Source: Novosphingobium capsulatum NBRC 12533 | Lineage (GTDB): Bacteria; Pseudomonadota; Alphaproteobacteria; Sphingomonadales; Sphingomonadaceae | Assembly: GCF_001598375.1 (NCBI RefSeq) | Contig: NZ_BCYV01000005.1 | Span: 372,001-436,000, forward strand | DNA length: 64,000 nt | Reading direction: 5' to 3' | Shown: piece by piece, positions 25,631-33,627 of the stretch | Position numbering within the stretch: position 1 is the first letter of the stretch | How the letters are laid out: each line of letters starts with the position of its first letter | Program-made: the position numbers and the translations under genes | Notes under the pieces: generated by a model | What the model saw: the letters and a program-made list of their open reading frames with translations, nothing else | Database searches by the model: none | What the model was told of the DNA's origin: nothing

Positions 25631-28189
25631 ATGAAGTTCGCACCGGTATCGGTGGGCGCACTGGCCATTGCACTGGCCAGCCCGGCGATGGCGCAGGAAG
25701 CGCCGCAAGGCCAGGCCACGCCACAGGCAGAGGCGCAGAGCGGCAACGGGGGCATCCAGGAAATCGTCGTGACCGCGCAAAAACGCGCCGAAAACGTCCA
25801 GGATGTGCCGATCGCCATCAGTGCTTTCACCGCATCGGCCCTGCAGGAGCGCGCGGTGACCAGCGTTTCCTCGCTTTCGAACATCGCGCCCAACGTCACG
25901 CTTGATGCCGGCACGCCGTTTTCGGGGTCGAGCCAGGTGCTAGCGGCCTATATCCGCGGCATCGGCGCCAACGATTTCGCCTTCAACATCGATCCGGGCG
26001 TGGGCATCTATCTCGACGGCGTCTATCTTGCCCGCTCGGTCGGCGCGAACCAGGACCTGCCCGATGTCGAGCGCGTCGAAGTGCTCAAGGGGCCGCAGGG
26101 CACGCTGTTCGGCCGCAACACCATCGGTGGCGCCATCTCGATCGTGACGCATGATCCGGGCGATACGTTCCGCTTTGTTGGCAGCGCGATGACCGGCAGC
26201 TACAGCCTGTTCAGCGCCAAGGGCACGGTCGACATGCCGCTGGCCGACAAGCTGTCCTCGTCCTTGAGCTTTGCGATCACCAAGCGCGATGGCTACCTGC
26301 ATCGCATTCCCTATCCGGGCGCCAACAACTATGCGTTCGATCCGATCACCTCGCTCAAGGCGGCTGGCTATGGCAACCAGGGCTACGGCACCGAAGGGGG
26401 CGACAATACCTGGAACCTGCGCGGGAAGATCCGCTACAACGGCGCCACGTTCCGCGCGACGCTGACCGGGGATTACAGCCGCACCGATACCTCGCAGATC
26501 GCCAACAAGGTGATCACCACCTTCCCGGCGGTGTTTGCCGGCACCTATAACTGCGCAATCGCCGGCAATCCCACCACCACCGTGGGCGGCGTTACCGGCC
26601 CGTGCGACAGCTTCATCGGCGGGCCGCCCTCGGCCGCCTATCTCTATCGCCGCGGCGGGCTCAACTCGATCCTCGATCTGCCCGCTATCTATGGCGTCAA
26701 CACCGACAACAATCCTGACAACAACCGGCTGCCCTATGACAATCGGTTCGTCACCAACAACATCGATACGTCCTATGCCAACGGCAACAACTTCAACAAG
26801 TTGAAGCAGGGCGGCGCCGCGCTGACGCTGGATTTCGATCTGTCTGACACGGCCTCGATCAAGTCGATCACGGCCTATCGCGAATTGCACTGGGTGGTGG
26901 GCATGGACCTTGACGGTTCGCCGCTCAACTTCCTCCACACCAGCTTCTCGATGAACCAGAAGCAGTTCAGCCAGGAACTGCAACTCACTGGCACGGCTGT
27001 GGACAAGAAGCTCAAGTATGTGCTCGGCGCCTATTACTTCACCGAAAGCGGTGACCTGCACGACTATGTGACCTTTGCCGAAGGCCTGCTGCAGGTTGAC
27101 GGGCCCAACAACCTCTCGACCAAGAACTATGCGTTCTATGGCCAGGTCGACTACGCCCTGTCAGACCTGATCGCCTTTACCGTGGGTGGCCGCTATACCC
27201 ACGAAAAGAAGGAGTTCGAAGGCTTCCAGTCTGATGCCAACGGCTTGAACTACAAGCTGGCGAACTATTTTGGCGATCCCAACTGCGCCTCACTCAATCC
27301 CATTAGCGATGCGTGCCGCGTGGACAACGGCTTCCCCAATGCCGGGCAGCCGCTGCGCTATTACGTTGCCGGTGTGCAGCACAAGACCTTCTCCAACTTC
27401 TCGCCCAAGGTCGGCGTGCAACTGCACCCCACGCAGGACATCATGGTCTATGCCAGCTGGTCCAAGGGATACAAGACCGGCGGCTGGACCACGCGCCTGT
27501 CCAACCCCTTGCCCTATGCGCCGGGCTTTGGCCCGGAAAAGGCCGAAACCTGGGAAGCGGGGATCAAGTCTGAACTGCTCGATCGGCATCTCCAGATCAA
27601 CGGCGCGGTGTTCCTCACCAACTACAATGGCATCCAGCTCAACTTCCAGCAGGGGGTTTCGCCCACCATCCAGAATGCCGGTGATGCGCGGATCAAGGGC
27701 TTTGAAGTGGAACTGGTGGCAGCGCCGGCGCGCGGCCTGACCATCACCGGTTCGCTCGGCTATACCGATGCCAAGTACACCAGCGTCGATGGCCCGGCGC
27801 AGGTTGCGCCTTCTGCGCTCCAGGCCGGGGTCTTTGCCGGGGCCACGCTGCCCAAGACTCCCAAGTGGAAATTCAACGTGTCGCCCCGCTATCAGGCCGA
27901 TCTGGGCAGCCACGGCACCCTGGTGTTCCTTGGCGACGTCACCTTCACCAGCATGATGAAGAACGACACCGAAGGCACCTTCCTGCTCGACCGGCAGCAT
28001 ACCACGGTGCTCAACGGCTCGATCACCTATCGTGCGCCGGGCGGTAGCTGGGAGCTTACGGCCGGCGGCACCAACCTGACCAACGAACGCTATCTCACCA
28101 CCGGCCAGGCACAGCTGGCCGGCGGCCAGATCTACGGCACTTATAGCCGCCCGGCCGAATGGTATGCGCGCGTTGGCGTGAAGTTCTGA
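25631..28189 (+). CDS. TonB-dependent outer-membrane receptor
   Basis: An 852-residue receptor. A signal peptide ends near ASPAMA/QE (residue 22). EIVVTAQKRAENVQDVPIAISAFTA is the TonB box/plug entry, IYLDGVYLARSVGANQDLPDVERVEVLKGPQGTLFGRNTIGGAI the plug, and the C-terminus ends in RVGVKF, a typical beta-barrel terminal Phe. Such sphingomonad receptors often import small organic substrates as well as siderophores. ATG 25631 has GGGAGAGAG upstream; the frame stays open to 25415 inside araC but without family sequence. Context suggests it takes up the substrate of the cupin/Rieske genes. Confidence 0.93.
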   Translation: MKFAPVSVGALAIALASPAMAQEAPQGQATPQAEAQSGNGGIQEIVVTAQKRAENVQDVPIAISAFTASALQERAVTSVSSLSNIAPNVTLDAGTPFSGSSQVLAAYIRGIGANDFAFNIDPGVGIYLDGVYLARSVGANQDLPDVERVEVLKGPQGTLFGRNTIGGAISIVTHDPGDTFRFVGSAMTGSYSLFSAKGTVDMPLADKLSSSLSFAITKRDGYLHRIPYPGANNYAFDPITSLKAAGYGNQGYGTEGGDNTWNLRGKIRYNGATFRATLTGDYSRTDTSQIANKVITTFPAVFAGTYNCAIAGNPTTTVGGVTGPCDSFIGGPPSAAYLYRRGGLNSILDLPAIYGVNTDNNPDNNRLPYDNRFVTNNIDTSYANGNNFNKLKQGGAALTLDFDLSDTASIKSITAYRELHWVVGMDLDGSPLNFLHTSFSMNQKQFSQELQLTGTAVDKKLKYVLGAYYFTESGDLHDYVTFAEGLLQVDGPNNLSTKNYAFYGQVDYALSDLIAFTVGGRYTHEKKEFEGFQSDANGLNYKLANYFGDPNCASLNPISDACRVDNGFPNAGQPLRYYVAGVQHKTFSNFSPKVGVQLHPTQDIMVYASWSKGYKTGGWTTRLSNPLPYAPGFGPEKAETWEAGIKSELLDRHLQINGAVFLTNYNGIQLNFQQGVSPTIQNAGDARIKGFEVELVAAPARGLTITGSLGYTDAKYTSVDGPAQVAPSALQAGVFAGATLPKTPKWKFNVSPRYQADLGSHGTLVFLGDVTFTSMMKNDTEGTFLLDRQHTTVLNGSITYRAPGGSWELTAGGTNLTNERYLTTGQAQLAGGQIYGTYSRPAEWYARVGVKF

Positions 28190-28197
28190 CGCAACAA

Positions 28198-28231
28198 AGC
28201 CGGGCGGCGCGGGTCCCCGCGCTGCCCGGCT
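28198..28231 (+). terminator. strong GC hairpin between receptor and cupin genes
   Basis: A near-perfect stem AGCCGGGC-G-GCGCGGG / CCGCGC-T-GCCCGGCT lies 9 bp after the receptor stop and has no T-run. It may attenuate transcription or stabilise an mRNA end, letting receptor and enzyme levels differ. Confidence 0.5.
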
Positions 28232-28250
28232 CCTCCCCTGGAGAACGATA

Positions 28251-28784
28251 ATGCCCGAAGCCCCCCACGCCGAATTCTGGAAAGACATCAAGCCGGTAGA
28301 GAAAGTCTTCCGCGATGGTGGCCTGCCCGAAGTCTATATGCCCAAGATTGCCGAAGGCGATGAACGCTATTGGGTGCCGATCAGTGAAACCGTGTTTTCC
28401 AAGCCGGTGTGGATCAGCCCATCGAAAAACATGTGGGCCGACGTGCTGATGAGCAAGCAGGCCGGCCTGGTTAACCGCCACTATCACCCACATCCGATCT
28501 GGGCCTATACCATCAGCGGCAAGTGGGCCTATCTCGAACATTCCTGGACGGCCACCGCCGGCGATTTCATCTATGAAACCCCGGGCGAGAGCCACACCCT
28601 GGTATGCTATGAACACGAAGACCCGATGAAGGTGTTCTTCGTCGTGTCGGGCCCGCTGATGTGGCTCGACGAGGCCGGCAACACCATCGGCCATTACGAC
28701 GTGTTCGATTATATCGCCGCCGCCCGCGCGCATTATGCCGCTGTCGGCATCGGCGCCGATTACGTCGACACCCTGATCCGCTGA
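28251..28784 (+). CDS. cupin of the 2,4'-dihydroxyacetophenone dioxygenase family, copy 1
   Basis: A 177-residue single-domain cupin. Metal ligands are His77 and His79 in NRHYHPHPIW and His115 in TPGESHTLV, the three-His Fe site of DAD-type enzymes, which cleave the carbonyl-carbon bond of hydroxylated acetophenones with O2. The segment GKWAYLEHSWTATAGDFIYETPG is typical. It is the most divergent of three tandem paralogues (copies 2 and 3 share more with each other). GGAG lies before the ATG. The substrate is inferred from family and not proven. Confidence 0.82.
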   Translation: MPEAPHAEFWKDIKPVEKVFRDGGLPEVYMPKIAEGDERYWVPISETVFSKPVWISPSKNMWADVLMSKQAGLVNRHYHPHPIWAYTISGKWAYLEHSWTATAGDFIYETPGESHTLVCYEHEDPMKVFFVVSGPLMWLDEAGNTIGHYDVFDYIAAARAHYAAVGIGADYVDTLIR

Positions 28785-28801
28785 CCCCCGGAGATCCCCC
28801 C

Positions 28802-29338
28802 ATGACCGTGATGACAGCCCCGCCGTCGAACAAGGCGGAAATCGTCGACGTGAAATTCCCGCACAAGGCCCTGGTCGAACGGCTCAGCCCCGGCGGCCGC
28901 TATATCGACGCCGCCACCGACGTGGACAGCCCATGGGTGCCGTTCGGCGATAGCGCGGCGATCAAGCACCTGGCGTTCGACGTGCGCCAGAATCTGTTTT
29001 CCAACATCCTGTGGGTCAAGGGACCAGGCGTGATCGGCACCCATTTCCATCGCGGCACGATCACCATGGTCTGCCTGGAAGGATCGGTACGCTATCTCGA
29101 ATACGATTGGGTGGCAACGCCGGGGGGCCTGATCCTGGAAACGCCGGGCGAAAGCCACACGCTGGTGACCGATCACCCGCAGGGCTGCAAGCTGTTCGGC
29201 TGGATGCAGGGACCGATCGATTTCTACGATGACCAGGCCAATCTGGTCGATACCGCCGACGTCTGGTGGTTCATCAACCACTACGAGACGCACTGCCGCG
29301 AGCACGGCCTTGCGATCAATCCCAAGCTCTATCTCTGA
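28802..29338 (+). CDS. cupin of the 2,4'-dihydroxyacetophenone dioxygenase family, copy 2
   Basis: A 178-residue cupin with His81 and His83 in IGTHFHRGT and His119 in TPGESHTLV. GSVRYLEYDWVATPGG matches the DAD family closely. It is colinear in length with copy 3, sharing VDSPWVPFGD..AI.HLAFDVR and WVKGPGVIGT. It starts 17 bp after copy 1, with GGAG upstream. ATG 28802 is the start; upstream frame within copy 1 is unconserved. Confidence 0.82.
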   Translation: MTVMTAPPSNKAEIVDVKFPHKALVERLSPGGRYIDAATDVDSPWVPFGDSAAIKHLAFDVRQNLFSNILWVKGPGVIGTHFHRGTITMVCLEGSVRYLEYDWVATPGGLILETPGESHTLVTDHPQGCKLFGWMQGPIDFYDDQANLVDTADVWWFINHYETHCREHGLAINPKLYL

Positions 29339-29352
29339 CAAAGGCAAACGCC

Positions 29353-29889
29353 ATGGCCAGCAGCATGAAGGCGCCGCCCTCATCCGCCTATGAAATCGTC
29401 TCGGTGCCCGAACTCTATGGTGACCTGATCCGCGCGCGCGGGGTGGAAGGCACCTATGTCGGCGCGGGAGAGGCGGAAAGCCCGTGGGTTCCGTTCGGTG
29501 ACAACGCCGCGATCCGCCACCTGGCGTTCGACGTGCGCGAAAACATCTATGTCAACATCCTGTGGATCAAGGGCCCCGGCGTGATCGGCACGCACAAGCA
29601 CCGGGGCAAGGTGTGGGCGATCGGGCTGGAAGGCTCGTTCCGCTATCTCGAATACGATTGGGTGTGCAAGCCGGGTGAATTCATCACCGAAACCCCCGGC
29701 ACCGCCCACACCCTGGTGACCGATGATCCGCAGGGGATGAAGGCGCTGTTTCACATGCAGGGCGCCAACGAGTTCTTCGATGCCCAGGGCAACCACGTGG
29801 AAACGCTCGATGTGTGGTGGTTCATGAACCACTATGAAAGCTACTGCCGCGAACACGGTATCCCGATCAACAAGCAACTCTATCTGTGA
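29353..29889 (+). CDS. cupin of the 2,4'-dihydroxyacetophenone dioxygenase family, copy 3
   Basis: A 178-residue cupin, closest to copy 2. His81 and His83 in IGTHKHRGK and His119 in TPGTAHTLV keep the three-His site, while residues around it differ (HKH for HFH, GTAH for GESH), which may change the substrate pocket. C-termini of copies 2 and 3 are nearly the same (DVWWF.NHYE..CREHG..IN..LYL). It starts 14 bp after copy 2, so the three are one operon with the Rieske gene 16 bp beyond. Confidence 0.82.
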   Translation: MASSMKAPPSSAYEIVSVPELYGDLIRARGVEGTYVGAGEAESPWVPFGDNAAIRHLAFDVRENIYVNILWIKGPGVIGTHKHRGKVWAIGLEGSFRYLEYDWVCKPGEFITETPGTAHTLVTDDPQGMKALFHMQGANEFFDAQGNHVETLDVWWFMNHYESYCREHGIPINKQLYL

Positions 29890-29905
29890 GCAGCGGGGCA
29901 GCGTG

Positions 29906-31000
29906 ATGCCGGCGCCGGCGCTTTCCATCCCCGTTCTGGCCGGTCCGCCGCGCGGTACGTATCTGCGCCATTGCTGGTACGTGGCCGGGTGGGCCGATGA
30001 CCTGGGCAGCGATCCGATCGATCGGGTCTTCCTGGAAGAGCCGGTTGCCTTGTTTCGCGACGAGGCGGGCGTCGCCCATGCCGTGGGTGGACGCTGCCCC
30101 CATCGCTTTGCCCCGCTGGGGCAGGGCAGGGTGATCGATGGCGCGCTCGCGTGCCCCTATCACGGGTTGCGCTTTGATGGCGCGGGCGCCTGCGTGCACA
30201 ATCCCCATCCTGGCGGGCAGCTGCCCGCCACACGCTTGCCGGTCTATCCGCTGGTCGAGCGCCATGGCCTGCTGTGGACCTGGATGGGCGAGGCGGAACG
30301 CGCCGATACCGCGCTGATCCCGGATTTTTCCTGGCTGGTCGATCCCGCCTGGGCGGTGGTGCGCGGCGCCACCCGTGCCGAAGGGCATTACGAACTCTAC
30401 AGCGACAATATCCTCGATCTCAGCCATGCCAACTTCGTCCACCCCGCGCTGGTCGCCCGCGCCTTTACCGAAGGAGAGCGGCGCTTCTGGCAGGATGGCG
30501 AAACGGTGCATGCCGAATATGTCCGCCTGAATGACACACTTTCCGATGGCATCGGCGCCATGCTGGGCCGCGTGGGGCAGGCGCAGGATTTCTATGGCGA
30601 GGTGATCTGGCACGCACCGGCGGTCTTGCGTTTCGACTATATTGCCGGGCCGCCCGGCACACCGCGTGAGCAATGCACGCTGCTGCCCTCGCTCCATGCC
30701 TTTACCCCCGAAACGCCCGATACCACGCACTATATCTGGGCGACGGGGCGCGATTTCGCGCTGGGCGATGCGGCGTTTTCGCAAGGCATGCAGGCCGCGC
30801 TCGAACATGCCTTCGAACGCGAGGACATGCCGATCATCCGCGATAGCCACCGCCTGATGCGTGGGGCCGATTTCTGGGCGTTGAAGCCCCTGGTGCTGGG
30901 CGGCGATGGCGGCGGCATCCGCGCCCGTCGCCTGCTGCAGCGCCTGATCGCACGCGAGCAGGGCACCACCCTGCCGCAAGACACCGAAGCCACCGTCTGA
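29906..31000 (+). CDS. Rieske non-heme iron oxygenase, VanA-like
   Basis: A 364-residue oxygenase component. The Rieske [2Fe-2S] ligands are C64-x-H66 (RCPHRF) and C83-xx-H86 (CPYH). The mononuclear iron site is His174 and His179 in DNILDLSHANFVHP, with a later Asp, and the bridging Asp is in SDN. The overall pattern is that of vanillate O-demethylase/phenoxy oxygenases. No ferredoxin reductase is encoded nearby, so electrons must come from a distant gene. ATG 29906 is chosen (GGGG about 8 bases upstream); GTG 29903 is an alternative. Confidence 0.88.
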   Translation: MPAPALSIPVLAGPPRGTYLRHCWYVAGWADDLGSDPIDRVFLEEPVALFRDEAGVAHAVGGRCPHRFAPLGQGRVIDGALACPYHGLRFDGAGACVHNPHPGGQLPATRLPVYPLVERHGLLWTWMGEAERADTALIPDFSWLVDPAWAVVRGATRAEGHYELYSDNILDLSHANFVHPALVARAFTEGERRFWQDGETVHAEYVRLNDTLSDGIGAMLGRVGQAQDFYGEVIWHAPAVLRFDYIAGPPGTPREQCTLLPSLHAFTPETPDTTHYIWATGRDFALGDAAFSQGMQAALEHAFEREDMPIIRDSHRLMRGADFWALKPLVLGGDGGGIRARRLLQRLIAREQGTTLPQDTEATV

Positions 31001-31035
31001 AAGGCGGGGCATCCCCCCAATCGGAGAGGAACACC

Positions 31036-31875
31036 ATGGCCATTATCGATCGTTTCAGCATCACCGGGCGCAGCGCGCTGGTTACCGGGGCTGCCAGCGG
31101 CATTGGCCTTGCCTATGCCCAGGCCATGGCCGAAGGCGGCGCGGCCGTCACCCTGGCAGACATCGATCTGCCCGGTGCAGAGCGCGAAGCCGCCCTGCTG
31201 CGCGAGGCGGGGCACGACGCCCGCGCCGTCCATTGCGATGTATCCAGCTTTGATGCGGTGGCCGCCGCCTTTGACGACCATGCCAGCGCGTTCGGCGGCC
31301 TGGATATCTGCTTTGCCAATGCCGGGATCGATGCCGGCGCCGGCTTCTGGAACCCGGCGGGCCATCGCAACCCGGAAGGCCAGGTCGATACTTATGATCC
31401 GGCGCGCTGGGACAAGTCGATCGCGGTCAACCTCAACGGCGTATTCTACACCATTTCCAACGCTGTGCGGATCATGAAACAACCCGGCCGCGCCAACGGG
31501 CGCAGCGGCGGCTCGATCATCTGCACCGCATCCAACGCCGGCCTGGTGACAGAGCCGATCGTGGGCCTGCCCTATATGCCGGCCAAGGCCGGGGTGCTGC
31601 ACATGGTCCGTGCGCTGGGGCTGGAACTGGCCGAGTTCCGCATCCGCGTGAACGCCATCGCGCCTGGCCCGTTCGTGACCAACATCGGCGGCGGCTGGCT
31701 CAAGAAAGACCCGGTGGCGCGCGCCGCCTGGGATGCCATCGTGCCGCTGGGCAAGTTGGCCGAGACTGAGCAGATCAAGCCGCTCGCGCTGCTGCTCGCT
31801 TCAGATGCGTCTGACTATATGACCGGCAGCCACGTGGTGATCGATGGTGGCATGATGCTGGGCAAGTACCAGTAA
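31036..31875 (+). CDS. short-chain dehydrogenase/reductase
   Basis: A 279-residue classical SDR. The cofactor loop TGAASGIG is at residues 17-24, DI near residue 44 favours NAD over NADP, NAG is in CFANAGID, and the catalytic Tyr-x-x-x-Lys is in LPYMPAKAGV with Ser in CTASNAG. An insertion around NPAGHRNPEGQVDTYDPA enlarges the substrate region. The RBS GGAGAGGA precedes the ATG, and the stop overlaps the next start by one base (TAATG). Confidence 0.92.
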   Translation: MAIIDRFSITGRSALVTGAASGIGLAYAQAMAEGGAAVTLADIDLPGAEREAALLREAGHDARAVHCDVSSFDAVAAAFDDHASAFGGLDICFANAGIDAGAGFWNPAGHRNPEGQVDTYDPARWDKSIAVNLNGVFYTISNAVRIMKQPGRANGRSGGSIICTASNAGLVTEPIVGLPYMPAKAGVLHMVRALGLELAEFRIRVNAIAPGPFVTNIGGGWLKKDPVARAAWDAIVPLGKLAETEQIKPLALLLASDASDYMTGSHVVIDGGMMLGKYQ

Positions 31876-32888
31876 TGCGCGCGGTGGTGATGCAGGGGCT
31901 GCACCGGCCCCTGGCGCTGGAAACCGTGCCCGACCCCGTGCCAGAGGCGGGCGACCTGGTGGTGCGGGTGGGCCGCTGCGGCATTTGCGGATCGGATCTG
32001 CACATGACCGAAGACCCCGCCTATGGCCAGGGCGCCGGCTCTATCCTCGGGCATGAGTTCGCCGGCGAAGTGGTGGCTATGGGCCGTGATGTCTCCGGTT
32101 GGCGCGTGGGCGATCGCGTGGCGGTCAGCCCGTTGAAAAGCTGCGGCGATTGCCCGGCCTGCCGCGCCGGAGAGGTACAATGGTGCACCGCGTTTGGCCT
32201 GCAGGGTGGCGGCTATGCCGAATATGCGCTCACCCGGCCCAACCAATGCGTGCGCCTGCCGCAGACCGCCAGCCTGGCCGATGGCGCGATTATCGAGCCA
32301 CTGGCCGTGGCGCTGCATGGCATCGGCCTGTCTGGCCTGCGCCGGGGAGACAAGGTGCTGGTGCTGGGCGCCGGGCCGATTGGCCTTGCCGTGGCATTCT
32401 GGGCGCGGCAGCACGGGGCCGGGCGCGTGGTGGTGCAGGATATCGCCCCGTGGCAGCGGGATCGTGCGCTTGCCATGGGCGCGCACGAGTTCGTGGTGGC
32501 GGCCGATGATCCGGTGGCCGCAGCCCAGCGCGCATTGGGTGGCCCTGCCGATCTGGTGTTCGAATGCGTCGGCGTGCCCGGCCTGATCGCGCAAGGGGTG
32601 GAAACCGCGCGCAACCGCGGCACCATCGTGTTGCTGGGGCTGTGCACGCGGCCCGACACGCTCAACACCTTTGCCATGCTGTCAAAGGAAGTGCGGTTGA
32701 TCACCTCTGCCTTCTTCACGCGGCAGGAATACGAAGCCGCGCTCGACGCGCTCGATCGTGGCCTCGCCGAACCGCGCCTGCTGGTAACCGATACCATCGC
32801 CCTGGCGCAGACGCCCGACGTGTTCGAAAGCCTGCGCCACCGCACCCATCAGTGCAAGGTGCTGATCGCGCCGGGTGATCAGGACTGA
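31875..32888 (+). CDS. zinc-dependent medium-chain alcohol dehydrogenase
   Basis: A 337-residue MDR enzyme of the sorbitol/threonine dehydrogenase type. Catalytic zinc ligands are in GICGSDLH and the GHE motif (H60-E61). The four structural zinc cysteines are in CGDCPACRAGEVQWC, and the Rossmann motif is VLGAGPIGLAVAFWA. It probably oxidises a hydroxyl intermediate of the pathway. It starts within the SDR stop codon (one-base overlap), so the two are coupled, and its 3' end overlaps the convergent amidotransferase by 10 bp. Confidence 0.92.
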   Translation: MRAVVMQGLHRPLALETVPDPVPEAGDLVVRVGRCGICGSDLHMTEDPAYGQGAGSILGHEFAGEVVAMGRDVSGWRVGDRVAVSPLKSCGDCPACRAGEVQWCTAFGLQGGGYAEYALTRPNQCVRLPQTASLADGAIIEPLAVALHGIGLSGLRRGDKVLVLGAGPIGLAVAFWARQHGAGRVVVQDIAPWQRDRALAMGAHEFVVAADDPVAAAQRALGGPADLVFECVGVPGLIAQGVETARNRGTIVLLGLCTRPDTLNTFAMLSKEVRLITSAFFTRQEYEAALDALDRGLAEPRLLVTDTIALAQTPDVFESLRHRTHQCKVLIAPGDQD

Positions 32889-33607
32889 TCGGCCGCCGCG
32901 ATGAACGCGCGCAACAATGCCGGGCCGTCGGGCGTGTCAGCATTGGCGGCGCGCAGGGCGGGCACGGAAAAGCCGGCGCGGGCAATGGCATCGGCATAGA
33001 CGTCATAGCTGCCGGCCATGATCGCGGCGTCGAATTCGGGGTGAAACTGCACGCCCCAGGCGCGCGGGGCATAGCGCACGGCGTGGTGCGGGTCGTGGCC
33101 GCTGGTGGCCAGGACCTGTGCCCCTTGCGGCAAGGCCAGCACCGACTGGAAATGGAAAACCATCTGTCGCGCCACCTGCGGCAGCGCAGCAAACAGCGCG
33201 TCCTGCGCGCCGGCTGGGGTGCGGGCCACGTCTACCCCACCAAACATCGCACCGCGCGGATTGTCGTCCACCACCCCGCCCAGGGCATGGGCCAGCAACT
33301 GGTGGCCAAAGCACACGCCCAGGATCGGCGCGCCTTGCGCCATGGCATCGCGCGCCCAGGCGGCGGTGCGCTCGATCCATGGGTGACCATCGGTGACCAT
33401 GTCGATCGCGCCGGTAATGATCGTGCCGCGCACCTCTGCTGGATCGGGCAGCGGCTCGTCCTGATAGACCTTGATCGCCACGATCTCGTCACGCGGCACC
33501 CCGCAGCCGGCGCTGAACCAGGCGACCTCGTCCCCGTGCACGGCGCAGGTGGCGGGCATGTCGTCATACGAGGTTGCTGGCTGGATGATCAGCAGTGGCT
33601 TGGGCAC
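32879..33607 (-). CDS. class I glutamine amidotransferase-like protein
   Basis: A 242-residue protein with the GATase1 triad: Cys in GVCFGHQLLAHALGG and His-Glu in VQFHPEFD. It is a stand-alone GMP-synthase-like amidotransferase, of the sort found with glutamylation or amide-hydrolysis pathways; the partner reaction is unknown. The start is GTG 33607 (GAAAG upstream); the frame stays open further 5' inside the next gene without family sequence. It lies 20 bp after the kinase-aminotransferase fusion and is probably in its operon. Confidence 0.82.
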   Translation of the reverse strand: MPKPLLIIQPATSYDDMPATCAVHGDEVAWFSAGCGVPRDEIVAIKVYQDEPLPDPAEVRGTIITGAIDMVTDGHPWIERTAAWARDAMAQGAPILGVCFGHQLLAHALGGVVDDNPRGAMFGGVDVARTPAGAQDALFAALPQVARQMVFHFQSVLALPQGAQVLATSGHDPHHAVRYAPRAWGVQFHPEFDAAIMAGSYDVYADAIARAGFSVPALRAANADTPDGPALLRAFIAAADQS

Positions 33608-33627
33608 GATCGGTTCTTTCGCAGGCG

